Source of the DNA: CAMYMQ01 sp963730305
GTDB lineage: Bacteria > Pseudomonadota > Alphaproteobacteria > Bin65
Reading direction: 5' to 3'
Assembly: GCA_963730305.1 (NCBI GenBank)
Contig: CAVSRB010000004.1
Span: 1 to 64,000 of the forward strand
Length of the DNA stretch: 64,000 nt
Made by a program: the position numbers and the translations under genes. The notes under the pieces were generated by a model. That model saw only the letters and a program-made list of their open reading frames with translations, was not told the DNA's origin and did not search any database. Every line of letters begins with the position of its first letter. Within the stretch, counting starts at the first letter, position 1. Of this stretch, positions 45,006 through 53,507 are shown piece by piece.

Positions 45006-45027
45006 GCGCCGGGCGGCAGCCCGGCGC
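45006..45027 (+). terminator. Hairpin after dctM
   Basis: GCGCCGGGC-GGCA-GCCCGGCGC, a 9-bp perfect stem 14 bp after the dctM stop. It lacks a T run. Confidence 0.55.
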
Positions 45028-45034
45028 GCAACGC

Positions 45035-45060
45035 AAGAGGCGGGCCCGGGTCCGCCTCTT
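45035..45060 (+). terminator. Second hairpin after dctM
   Basis: AAGAGGCGG and CCGCCTCTT pair over 9 bp around a GC-rich loop just after the first hairpin. Together they probably end the TRAP transcript before ilvD. Confidence 0.6.
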
Positions 45061-45148
45061 GTCATTCGGGGCCGGCTGCGGGCACCATGCCGCCGACTTC
45101 CGGCCCTAACCCAGCCCCGGCCGCGGCCGACCGCAACAGGAGGATCCC

Positions 45149-46877
45149 ATGCCCGACGACAGCCGCGCGCGCACCAACCGGCCCAAATACCGCTCGCGCA
45201 TCACCACCGACGGCATGGACCGGGTCGCGCACCGGGCCTTCATGCGCGCCATGGGGCTCGACGACGAGGCGATCGCCCGGCCGATGATCGGCGTGGTCAC
45301 CACCGACGGCGAGACCACGCCCTGCAACATGGGCCTGTCGGACCAGGCCGCCCACGCCTACCGCGGCATCGCCGAGGCCGGCGGCACGCCGCGGGAATTC
45401 ACGACGGTGTCCGTGTCCGACGGCATCTCGATGCAGCACCAGGGCATGAAGTTCTCGCTGGTGACCCGCGAGATCATCGCCGACAGCGTCGAGGCGGTCG
45501 TCCGCGGCCACGTCTACGACGCGCTGATCGGCTTCGCCGGCTGCGACAAGACCCTGCCCGGCCTGATGATGGCGATGGTGCGGCTGAACGTGCCCGCGGT
45601 CTTCGTCTACGGCGGCGCGATGCTGCCGGGCAATCGGGACGGCAAGGACGTCACGGTGCTGACCGCCTACGAGGGCATCGGCAGCGTCATGGCCGGCACG
45701 ATGGACCAGGACGAGGTCGACGCCCTGGAGCTGGTCTGCGCGCCGACCATCGGCGCCTGCCCGGGCCAGTTCACCGCCAACACGATGGGCATGGTCTCCG
45801 AGGCGCTGGGCCTGGCCCCGCTCGGCTCGTCGATGATCCCGGCGGTCTATTCGGAGCGCGTCGGGGTCGCGCGCAAGGCCGGCCAGACCCTGATGGCGGC
45901 GCTGGAGAATGGCGGGCCGCTGCCGCGCGACCTGGTCACGCCGGTGAGCCTCGCCAACGCCGCCGCCGTGGTCGCGGCGACCGGCGGATCGACCAACGCG
46001 GCGATGCACCTGCCCGCGATCGCGCACGAGGCCGGCATCGACTTCGACATGGCCGCGGTCGCCGAGGTCTTCGACCGCACCCCGCTGGTCGCCGACCTGC
46101 AGCCGGGCGGCCGCTTCCTGGCCCGGGACGTCCACGCCATCGGCGGCGCGCCGGTGATCTTCAAGCTGCTGATGGAGCTCGGCTGCTTCGACGGCGCGGC
46201 GCTGACCGTCACCGGCGAGACCATGGCCGACGCGCTGAAGGCCTTCCCCGATCCCGACGGCGAGGTGGTGCGCAAGAAGGACAACGTGATCTCGCCCGAC
46301 GGCGGCGTGGTCGTGTTGAAGGGCAACCTGTGCCCCGACGGCGCGCTGCTCAAGGTCGCCGGCCTCAAGTCGCTCACCTTCAAGGGCCCGGCCCGGGTGT
46401 TCGACAACGAGGAGGACTGCAACAGGGTCGTCCAGGCCCAGGACTACCAGGCCGGCGAGGTCATCGTCATCCGCTACGAGGGCCCGCAGGGCGGCCCGGG
46501 CATGCGCGAGATGCTGGGCACGACGGCGCTGATCTACGGCCAGGGCATGGGCGAGCAGGTCGCGCTGCTGACCGACGGCCGCTTCTCGGGCGCGACCCGC
46601 GGCATGATGATCGGCTACGCCAGCCCCGAGGCCGCCACCGGCGGCCCGCTCGCGCTGATCGAGAACGGCGACGTCATCGAGATCGACGCCAAGGCGCGCA
46701 AGATCTCGGTCGAGCTGTCGGACGAAGAGCTGGCGGCGCCGGCGCGCGGCCTGGAAGGCGCCCGACCCGCGCCACCTCGGCGGCGCGCTGGAGAAGTATG
46801 CCCGGCTGGTCGGCCCGGCGAACAAGGGCGCGGTGACGCATTCGGGCAATGTGGAGTGGGAGGTGGAGGAGCACTAG
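45149..46877 (+). CDS. ilvD: Dihydroxy-acid dehydratase IlvD (1-base frameshift near the C terminus)
   Basis: IlvD dehydrates dihydroxy acids in branched-chain amino acid synthesis using an Fe-S cluster. Visible are GFAGCDKTLPGLMMA (cluster Cys), PTIGACPGQFTANTM, GGSTNAAMHLPAIA, and DGRFSGATRG near the end. After SDEELAA at about 46739 the frame breaks. Removing one C restores RRAAWKAPDPRHLGGALEKY and the ending VEWEVEEH with stop TAG at 46875-46877, giving about 575 residues, normal for the family. AGGAGG precedes the ATG at 45149. Confidence 0.92.
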
Positions 46878-46947
46878 GCTCCCGCTTCCCGACGGGCATA
46901 GCGACGGTTGCCGCCCGCCACCAGCCGGCGAGACTCTTGAGGAAGAC

Positions 46948-47704
46948 ATGACGAGTGCCGAAGGCGCCCTGGTGCTGTTCTCCGGGGGCCAGGATTCGAC
47001 GACCTGCCTCGCCTGGGCGCTCGACCGGTTCGAGCGAGTGGAGACCGTGGGCTTCGCCTATGGCCAGCGCCACCTGGTCGAGATGGACTGCCGGCCGCCG
47101 CTGCTGGAACGCCTCGCCGCGCTGCGGCCCGACTGGCGCGCGCGGCTCGGGCCGGACGAGGTGATCGACCTGTCGGCCCTGGGCGCGGTGTCGGAGACGG
47201 CGCTGACCCGCGAGGTCGCGATCGAGATGGGCGCGGAGGGGCTGCCCAACACGTTCGTGCCGGGGCGCAACCTGGTCTTCCTGACCTTCGCCGCGGCGCT
47301 CGCCTACCGGCGCGGGCTGCGCCACCTCGTCGCCGGCATGTGCGAAACCGACTATTCCGGCTATCCGGATTGCCGCGACGACACGATCAAGGCGCTGCAG
47401 GTCGCGCTCAACCTCGGCATGGAGCGGCGCTTCGTCGTCCACACCCCGCTGATGTGGATCGACAAGGCCGAGACGTGGCGGCTGGCCGCGGCGCTGGGCG
47501 GCGACCGGCTGGTCCGGCTGATCGTCGAGGATACCCATAGCTGCTATCTCGGCGACCGCGGCACGCGGCACGACTGGGGCTTCGGCTGCGGCGACTGCCC
47601 CGCCTGCGCGCTTCGCGCCGAGGGCTACCGACGCTTCATAGCGGATCCGGCAGCGCCCGGCGGCCAGCTCACGCCCCCCCTCCGCGCCCCGTCGACCAGG
47701 ATGA
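46948..47704 (+). CDS. queC: 7-cyano-7-deazaguanine synthase QueC (frameshifted end)
   Basis: QueC makes preQ0 for queuosine tRNA modification using ATP and ammonia. The PP-loop is VLFSGGQDSTTCLAWAL near residue 7; AGMCETDYSGYPDCRD and the zinc-site Cys cluster FGCGDCPACALRAEGY near 217-232 are present. As given, the frame runs on to 47844 into the facing cupin gene. Removing one C from the C7 run at 47674-47680 gives a stop at 47702-47704 and 251 residues. GAGGAAG precedes the ATG. No other queuosine genes are in the window. Confidence 0.9.
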
Positions 47705-48197
47705 AGGCGATCCGGCACACCTGCGTCCCGCGGTTCGACCAGGCGTGGTTGGTGCCGCGCTGGACGACCGTGTCGCCGGCCTTCAGGAGATACTCCTCCT
47801 CGTCGAGCAGCAGCCAGATCTCGCCGTCGAGGATCACCGCGTAGTCGACCGTCTCGGTCCGGTGCATCATCGGGTGGCGGGCGTTTTCGACGATGGCGTC
47901 GGCGGCGCCCATGTGCTCGAAGGCGGCGCGGCCGTCGACGGCGTCGAGCTGCGCCGGGTCCTCGGGCGCGAACTCGACGATGCGGAAGACGGTGCCGTTC
48001 GCGGGCGGCTGGAGCGGCATCGGGCCGTCGACCGTTTCTTCGGGCCCGTCGATCGGGGCGGGGGTCGCATGCGTCCGCCACAGGTTGGTGACCGCGGCGT
48101 CGGGGCCTTCGTTGACCCGTGCAGTGCCGTCGGACACGCAGACCGCCTTGCCGTTCGCGTCGTGCCCGGTGACCAGGCGGCGGACGGGCTTCGCCAT
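47669..48197 (-). CDS. Cupin-domain protein, tandem copy 1 (frameshifted end)
   Basis: A single-cupin protein starting MAKPVRRLVTGHDANGK. The cupin half has VDYAVILDGEIWLLLDEEEYLLKAGDTVVQRGTNHAWSNR. As given it reads through to 47625. Deleting one G of the G7 run gives DGARRGA and a TGA at 47669-47671, 175 residues, matching its 177-residue paralogue, which ends DGERG. Such cupins can act on or sense aromatic and organic acids. The role here is unknown. Confidence 0.85.
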
Positions 48198-48254
48198 GAT
48201 CTTCTCCCCTCGTGCTGTCTCGGGCGGATGATAGCAGCGCTCGGAGGGAGCGTG

Positions 48255-48405
48255 TCACCCGTCATCGCATCCTTCGAGGCCGCCTTGCGGCGGCACCTCA
48301 GGATGAGCCTGAGTGTAACGGCGGTGGAGACCGAGACGTCGTCCTCGAGCTCATCCTGAGGCGCTCGCGACGCGAGCCTCGAAGGATGCGATGACGGGCG
48401 GGGTG
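48255..48405. repeat. REP-like nested palindrome between the cupin paralogues
   Basis: Outer arms at 48258-48280 and 48376-48398 are 23-base perfect inverted copies (cores GCATCCTTCGAGGC and GCCTCGAAGGATGC). Inner arms CCTCAGGATGAG (48296-48307) and CTCATCCTGAGG (48350-48361) pair as well. This is the CATCCTTCGAG/CCTCAGGATGAG interspersed repeat type common in alphaproteobacteria. Confidence 0.85.
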
Positions 48406-48431
48406 ACCGCGGCCGAGAAGGCGCGGCGCGC

Positions 48432-48965
48432 CTACCCCCGTTCCCCGTCGACCAGGATGAAGGCGATCCGGCACAGCGCGGTCCCGCGGTTGGACCAGGC
48501 GTGGTTGGTGCCGCGCTGGACCACGGTGTCTCCCGCCTTCATCAGGTATTCGGTGTCGTCGAGCAGCAGGTAGATCTCGCCTTCGAGGATGACCGCGTAG
48601 TCCACCGTCTCGGTCTTGTGCATGAACGGGTGGCGGGCGTTCTCGTCGATGGCGTCGGCGGCGCCCATGTCGGCGAAGGCCGCGCGGCCGTCGAGCGTCT
48701 CGAGCTGCTCGGGGTCCTCGGGCGCGAACTCGACGATGCGGAAGATCGTGCCGTTCTTCGGCGGGTGCAGGATCAGCGGACCGTCGACCGTCTCCGTCGG
48801 CCCGTCGATCGGCGCGGGGGTGACCTCGGTCTGCCACAGGTTGGTCAGGGCGACGCCGGGCCGCGCCGGGCGTTCGAGGATGTTGGTCGCGACCCCGTCG
48901 GAGACGCAGATCGCCTTGCCGTTCGCGTCGTGCCCGGTGACGAGGCGGCGGATCGGTTTCGCCAT
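48432..48965 (-). CDS. Cupin-domain protein, tandem copy 2
   Basis: A 177-residue protein that parallels copy 1 along its whole length: MAKPIRRLVTGHDANGKAIC, APIDGPTETVDGP, FRIVEFAPEDPEQLE, VDYAVILEGEIYLLLDDTEYLMKAG, TNHAWSNRGTALCRIAFILVDGE. The main difference is a short insert (VATNILERPARPG). It starts at ATG 48965. The two are a recent tandem duplication separated by the REP-like element. Confidence 0.88.
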   Translation of the reverse strand: MAKPIRRLVTGHDANGKAICVSDGVATNILERPARPGVALTNLWQTEVTPAPIDGPTETVDGPLILHPPKNGTIFRIVEFAPEDPEQLETLDGRAAFADMGAADAIDENARHPFMHKTETVDYAVILEGEIYLLLDDTEYLMKAGDTVVQRGTNHAWSNRGTALCRIAFILVDGERG

Positions 48966-49022
48966 GGTGGTCCTCCCCCAGCTGGTTGTCGTCGGGATGA
49001 TAGCGGGGGGTGCGCGGCGTCG

Positions 49023-49129
49023 CATCCTTCGAGACGGCCGCGTTGCGGCCTCCTCGGGATGGAGACCAGGCCCGACTTCACGCACGGACTTCATCCTGAG
49101 GAGCGCCGAGAGGCGCGTCTCGAAGGATG
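49023..49129. repeat. Second REP-like palindrome upstream of cupin copy 2
   Basis: CATCCTTCGAGACG (49023-49036) and CGTCTCGAAGGATG (49116-49129) are perfect inverted copies. Inside are CCTCCTCGGGATGG and TCATCCTGAGGA. It is the same family as 48255-48405 but a different variant. Confidence 0.82.
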
Positions 49130-49216
49130 GGAGGACGGGCTCCACGGTAGCGTCCGCGCGGACCGGCGGCTAAACAAGAGCCACACCATCCGCGCATCAT
49201 CCGAGGAGACCGCCGC

Positions 49217-50110
49217 ATGACCGAGACCAAACCGCGCCTGGGCTATATCGGGGTCGGGCTGATGGGCGGGCCGATGACGGCGCGGCTGCTCGACGCCGGC
49301 TACCCGGTCACGATCTGGAACCGCACGGCGGAGAAGATGGCGCCGCTGGTCGCCAAGGGCGCGGTCGCCGCGGACGGTCCGGCCGGGGTCGCGGCCGAAG
49401 CCGACATCGTGATGATGTGCCTGACCGCCGCGCCCGCCGTCGAGGCGGTGGTGTTCGGCCCGGGCGGCGTCGCCGAGGCGGCGGACGACACCAAGATCCT
49501 GGTCGACTTCTCGTCGATGCGGCCGGACCTGACCCGCGACTGGGCGGCGAAGCTGCGCGACGCGACCGGCATGGGCTGGATCGACGCGCCCGTCTCCGGC
49601 GGCGTGCCGGGGGCCGAGGCGGGCACGCTGGCGATCATGGCCGGCGGGGCCCAGGCCGACTTCGACCGGGCCGCGCCGGTGGTCGCACACCTGGCCAGCC
49701 GCTTCACCCTGATGGGCCCGAACGGCGCCGGGCAGACCACCAAGCTCGCCAACCAGATCATCGCCGGCGGGACCATGATGCTGGTCGCCGAGTGCATCGG
49801 CTTCGCCCAGCGCGCAGGCGTCGACGCCTCGCGCATCCCCGAGGCGCTCAAGGGCGGCTTCGCCAATTCGATCCCGCTGCAGCTGTTCGGCCCGCGCTTC
49901 GCCGCCGGCACCTACGAGCCCAAGCTCGGCGCGCTGGAGACCATGATCAAGGACCTCGACACGGTCTGGGACGTCGCCCGTGACGCCACGCTGCCGATCC
50001 CGATGACCACCCAGGTGCTGGAGATGTTCCGGCTGCTCGCCAGCAAGGGCCTGGGCGACGAGGATGTGACCGCGCTGACCAAGCTCTACAGCGAGACGCC
50101 GTTCGGCTAG
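49217..50110 (+). CDS. NAD(P)-dependent oxidoreductase, 3-hydroxyisobutyrate dehydrogenase family
   Basis: A 297-residue beta-hydroxyacid dehydrogenase. It shows the Rossmann motif GYIGVGLMGGPMTARLL at the N terminus, the substrate-binding WIDAPVSGGVPGAEAGTLAIMAGG near 118-140, and catalytic Lys in GAGQTTKLANQII near 173. It could act on hydroxyisobutyrate, tartronate semialdehyde or similar. It is a single gene after the REP-like element. Confidence 0.91.
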   Translation: MTETKPRLGYIGVGLMGGPMTARLLDAGYPVTIWNRTAEKMAPLVAKGAVAADGPAGVAAEADIVMMCLTAAPAVEAVVFGPGGVAEAADDTKILVDFSSMRPDLTRDWAAKLRDATGMGWIDAPVSGGVPGAEAGTLAIMAGGAQADFDRAAPVVAHLASRFTLMGPNGAGQTTKLANQIIAGGTMMLVAECIGFAQRAGVDASRIPEALKGGFANSIPLQLFGPRFAAGTYEPKLGALETMIKDLDTVWDVARDATLPIPMTTQVLEMFRLLASKGLGDEDVTALTKLYSETPFG

Positions 50111-50186
50111 CGCCGGCTAATATTGCAGTGCGTCACGGCCAATTCAGCCTACAAAGCGGTCAAATTAAGGATTTTTAATAATCTTG

Positions 50187-50199
50187 ATTGCATCGCAAT
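50187..50199. promoter_or_regulatory. Inverted repeat upstream of the patatin/bdhA pair
   Basis: ATTGC-ATC-GCAAT in a locally AT-rich region (50125-50205) about 70 bp before the patatin start. It may be the operator or promoter region of this pair. A PHB-linked regulator is possible but not shown. Confidence 0.35.
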
Positions 50200-50269
50200 A
50201 AGGACCCATGTCCTGATTCCTCCCTCGGCGACAGCCTCGCCGCCGCCTCACCCGGCATCCGTGACGGAC

Positions 50270-51466
50270 ATGGCCAACCGCAAGACCCAGAACCGATCCT
50301 ACGAATCGATTGCCCTCGTCCTCCAGGGCGGCGGCGCCCTCGGCGCGTACCAGGCCGGCGCCTATTGCCGGCTGATCAGCTCCGGCCACCCGCCCGACTG
50401 GGTCGCCGGCGTCTCGATCGGCGGCATCAACGCCGCGATCATCGCGGGCAACCCGCCCGAATTGCAGCAGCAGCGGCTGCGGGCGTTCTGGGAGACGGTG
50501 ACCCCCGACATCCCCTTCGCCGGCCGCAGCCTCAATGGCGACACCCATCGCGCCTTCGGCCAGTTCAGCGCGATGACCTCGATCGTCGCCGGCGTGCCCG
50601 GCTTCTTCGAACCGCGGATGCCCCCGGCTTGGCTACAGATGCCGGGCATCCCCCCGGCGCTGAGCTTCTACGACACCACGCCATTGCGCGGGACGCTGGA
50701 GAAGCTGATCGACTTCGACCGGCTCAACTGCGGCGACATCCGCCTGAGCCTGGGCGCGGTCGACGTGGCGACCGGCAACTCGATCTATTTCGACACACAG
50801 AAGCAGCGGGTGACCGTCGACCATATCCTGGCCAGCGGCGCGCTGCCGCCCGGCTTCGCGCCGGTCGAGATCGACGGCCGCTGCTACTGGGACGGCGGCA
50901 TCGTCTCCAACACGCCGCTGCAATACGTGCTCGACGAGCACCGCGAGCGGACCCAGCTCGTCCTCCAGGTCGACCTGTTCAGCGCGCGCGGCCCGGTGCC
51001 GGCGACGATGATGGACGTGATCGAGCGGCGGAAGGACATCGTCTATTCCAGCCGGACGCGGCTCAACACCGATGCGTATGGGGAGATCCAGAAGCTGCGC
51101 CACAGCGTCCGCCGCCTGCTCGACAAGCTGCCGCCCGAACTGGCCGAGGACGAGGATGCGCTGGCGGCGCGCCAGCTCGCGACCCGCGGCGACATGACCA
51201 TCGTCCACCTGATCTACCGCACCCGCGAGCACGAGCTCGCCTCGAAGGACTACGAATTCTCACGGGCGTCGATGGACGACCATTGGCACGCCGGGGAGCT
51301 CGACGCCGACCGGGCGCTGGCGCACCAGGAATGGTTCACGCCGCCGGCCGACGGCACCGGCGTCCGGGTCTACGACTTCGGCCGGCACAGCCACCCGGGC
51401 GGCGAGATGCCGGTCCCGGCGCAGCGCGACCGCACGCCCAAACGAAAGCAAAGGAGAGCCTCATGA
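50270..51466 (+). CDS. Patatin-like phospholipase/esterase
   Basis: A 398-residue patatin-family hydrolase. The Gly-rich oxyanion loop is LQGGGALGAYQAG near residue 19, Ser49 is in GVSIGG, and the catalytic Asp is in YWDGGIVSN, completing the Ser-Asp dyad. I chose ATG 50270 (MANRKTQNRSYE); GTG 50261 is possible. Its TGA overlaps the ATG of the 3-hydroxybutyrate dehydrogenase. Coupling to bdhA suggests a role in mobilising polyhydroxybutyrate or its oligomers, as inference. Confidence 0.88.
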   Translation: MANRKTQNRSYESIALVLQGGGALGAYQAGAYCRLISSGHPPDWVAGVSIGGINAAIIAGNPPELQQQRLRAFWETVTPDIPFAGRSLNGDTHRAFGQFSAMTSIVAGVPGFFEPRMPPAWLQMPGIPPALSFYDTTPLRGTLEKLIDFDRLNCGDIRLSLGAVDVATGNSIYFDTQKQRVTVDHILASGALPPGFAPVEIDGRCYWDGGIVSNTPLQYVLDEHRERTQLVLQVDLFSARGPVPATMMDVIERRKDIVYSSRTRLNTDAYGEIQKLRHSVRRLLDKLPPELAEDEDALAARQLATRGDMTIVHLIYRTREHELASKDYEFSRASMDDHWHAGELDADRALAHQEWFTPPADGTGVRVYDFGRHSHPGGEMPVPAQRDRTPKRKQRRAS

Positions 51467-52239
51467 AACTCGACGGCAAGGTCGCCCTGATCACGGGCGC
51501 GGCCAGCGGCATCGGCCACGGCATCGCCAAGCGCTTCGCCGCCGCCGGCGCCAGGATCGCGATCGCGGACATCAACGGCGACGCCGCGGCCAAGGCGGCG
51601 CAGGAGCTGGGCGGGGCCGAGAAGGCGATGGGCGTGACCATGGACGTGACCGACGAGGACATGGTCAACGCGGGCGTCGCCGCGGTGGTCGACGCCTACG
51701 GCGCGGTCGACGTGCTGGTCTCCAACGCCGGCGTCCAGATCGTCCACCCGCTCGAAGACTTCCCCTTCGCCGAGTGGAAGAAGCTCTTGTCGATCCACCT
51801 CGACGGCGCCTTCCTGACCACCAAGGCCTGTCTGCCGCACATGTACGAGCAGGGCTCGGGCTCGGTGATCTACATGGGTTCGGTCCATTCCAAGGAGGCG
51901 TCGGCGCTCAAGTCGGCCTACGTCACCGCCAAGCACGGTCTGTTGGGCCTGGCCCGGGTGGTCTCCAAGGAGGGCGCCGAGCACGGCGTCCGCGCCAACG
52001 TGATCTGCCCGGGCTTCGTCAAGACGCCGCTGGTCGAGAAGCAGATCCCCGAGCAGGCCCACGATCTCGGCATCTCGGAGAAGGAGGTGGTCGAGCAGGT
52101 CATGCTCGGCGGCACCGTCGACAAGGAGTTCACCACGATCGAGGACGTCGCCGAGGTGGCGTTGCTGTTCGCCGCCTTCCCGACCAACGCGTTAACCGGC
52201 CAGTCACTGGTGGTCAGCCACGGTTGGTACATGAACTGA
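51463..52239 (+). CDS. bdhA: 3-hydroxybutyrate dehydrogenase (SDR)
   Basis: A 258-residue SDR: TGAASGIGHGIAKRFA at the N terminus, LVSNAGVQIVHPLEDFP, MGSVHSKEASALKSAYVTAKHG with Ser and YxxxK catalytic residues, and EKEVVEQVMLGGTVDKEFTT, which matches D-3-hydroxybutyrate dehydrogenases. AAGGAGAG lies before the ATG. It is coupled to the patatin gene by an ATGA overlap. Confidence 0.9.
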   Translation: MKLDGKVALITGAASGIGHGIAKRFAAAGARIAIADINGDAAAKAAQELGGAEKAMGVTMDVTDEDMVNAGVAAVVDAYGAVDVLVSNAGVQIVHPLEDFPFAEWKKLLSIHLDGAFLTTKACLPHMYEQGSGSVIYMGSVHSKEASALKSAYVTAKHGLLGLARVVSKEGAEHGVRANVICPGFVKTPLVEKQIPEQAHDLGISEKEVVEQVMLGGTVDKEFTTIEDVAEVALLFAAFPTNALTGQSLVVSHGWYMN

Positions 52240-52244
52240 GCGTT

Positions 52245-52273
52245 GCGCCGGGCGCCACGGGGGCGCCCGGCGC
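52245..52273 (+). terminator. Hairpin after bdhA
   Basis: GCGCCGGGCGCC and GGCGCCCGGCGC form a 12-bp perfect stem around ACGGG, starting 6 bp after the bdhA stop. There is no T run. Confidence 0.65.
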
Positions 52274-52376
52274 GCGGACTTGTGCGCGCGGGGAATTGGC
52301 CGCACACTCCGCCGCGCTAATCCGGCCACCCTCGGCAACCGCAGGGTGGGCCACGGCCTGGGGGCATTAACGGGGC

Positions 52377-53507
52377 ATGATCAAGCGTTTCGTTATCGTC
52401 GGCATCCTGCTGGCCGTCGTGTTCGGCGGGCTGGCCGTCTTCCAGTACGTGCTGAAGCCGATGTTTATCGCCCAGTTCGTCGCCAACCTGAAGCCGCCGC
52501 CGGTGACCATCTCCGCAACCAAGGCCAAGCTGACGCCGTGGCAGCCGACCCTGACCACGATCGGCACCCTGCAAGCGACCCGGGGCGTCTCGGTGTCGCC
52601 ACTGGTCGGCGGCAGGGTCAAGTCGATCAACTTCAAGTCGGGCCAGCAGGTGACCGTGGGTACGCTACTGGTCACGTTGGACGATTCGATCGAGCAGGCC
52701 CAGCTCAAGGAGGCGCAGTCGGCGCTCAAGCTGTCCGAGCTCGACCTCCAGCGCGGCCTCGAGCTCTATCAGAAGAACAACTACCCCAAGGCGAGCCTGG
52801 ACAAGGCGCGGGCGCAGCGCGACCAGAACGAGGCCAAGGTCGAGTCGCTGCGCGCGACCATCAAACAGAAGAAGATCCACGCGCCCTTCACCGGGCGGCT
52901 CGGCATCCGCCAGATCAACCTGGGCCAGTATCTCTCGCCCGGCACGGCGATCGTGCCGCTGCAGGCGCTCGACCCGATCTTCGTCAACTTCTCGCTGCCG
53001 GAGACCGACCTCCCCAAGCTCGAAGTCGGGCAGACGGTGACACTGACCGTCGACGGCTATCCAGGCGACGACTTCCAGGGCCAGATCACCTCGATCGACG
53101 CCGAGGTCAACCAGAGCACGCGCAACATCCTGGTCCAGGCCACCTTGCGCAATCCCGGCTCGAAGCTGCTGCCCGGCATGTTCGCCAATGTGGATGTGCT
53201 CTACGCCGCCGAGATCAAGCGGGTGACGGTGCCGCAGACCGCGATCTCCTACAGCCTCTATGGCGACACCGTGTTCGTGATTACCAGCGGCAAGCCGGAG
53301 AAGCCGGGCGGCAAGGCGGTGATGACCGTCCAGCGCCGCAGCGTCAAGGTGGGGCCGCGGCGCGGCGACGTCGTCGCCATCCTGTCGGGGCTCAAGGCCG
53401 GTGATACGGTGGCGACCTCCGGGCAGATCAAGCTGCGCAACGGTGCGCGGGTGACGATCAACAACTCGGTCGAGTTATCGCCGCCGAAGGTACGGCCGAA
53501 GCCTTGA
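52377..53507 (+). CDS. RND efflux periplasmic adaptor subunit
   Basis: A 376-residue membrane-fusion protein with one N-terminal membrane anchor (residues 5-25). The lipoyl/biotinyl-like half motifs are RVKSINFKSGQQVTVGTLLVTLDD and KIHAPFTGRLGIRQINLGQYLSPG, with a helical hairpin (95-155) between them. It links the RND pump to an outer-membrane channel. Its TGA overlaps the TTG start of the pump gene. No TolC gene is in the window. Confidence 0.94.
   Translation: MIKRFVIVGILLAVVFGGLAVFQYVLKPMFIAQFVANLKPPPVTISATKAKLTPWQPTLTTIGTLQATRGVSVSPLVGGRVKSINFKSGQQVTVGTLLVTLDDSIEQAQLKEAQSALKLSELDLQRGLELYQKNNYPKASLDKARAQRDQNEAKVESLRATIKQKKIHAPFTGRLGIRQINLGQYLSPGTAIVPLQALDPIFVNFSLPETDLPKLEVGQTVTLTVDGYPGDDFQGQITSIDAEVNQSTRNILVQATLRNPGSKLLPGMFANVDVLYAAEIKRVTVPQTAISYSLYGDTVFVITSGKPEKPGGKAVMTVQRRSVKVGPRRGDVVAILSGLKAGDTVATSGQIKLRNGARVTINNSVELSPPKVRPKP

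Noticed and set aside
43168..45036. 622-codon minus-strand frame opposite DctM
   Set aside because: Low-complexity Asp/Gln/His/Arg content is the complement of membrane codons; no ribosome site or motif.
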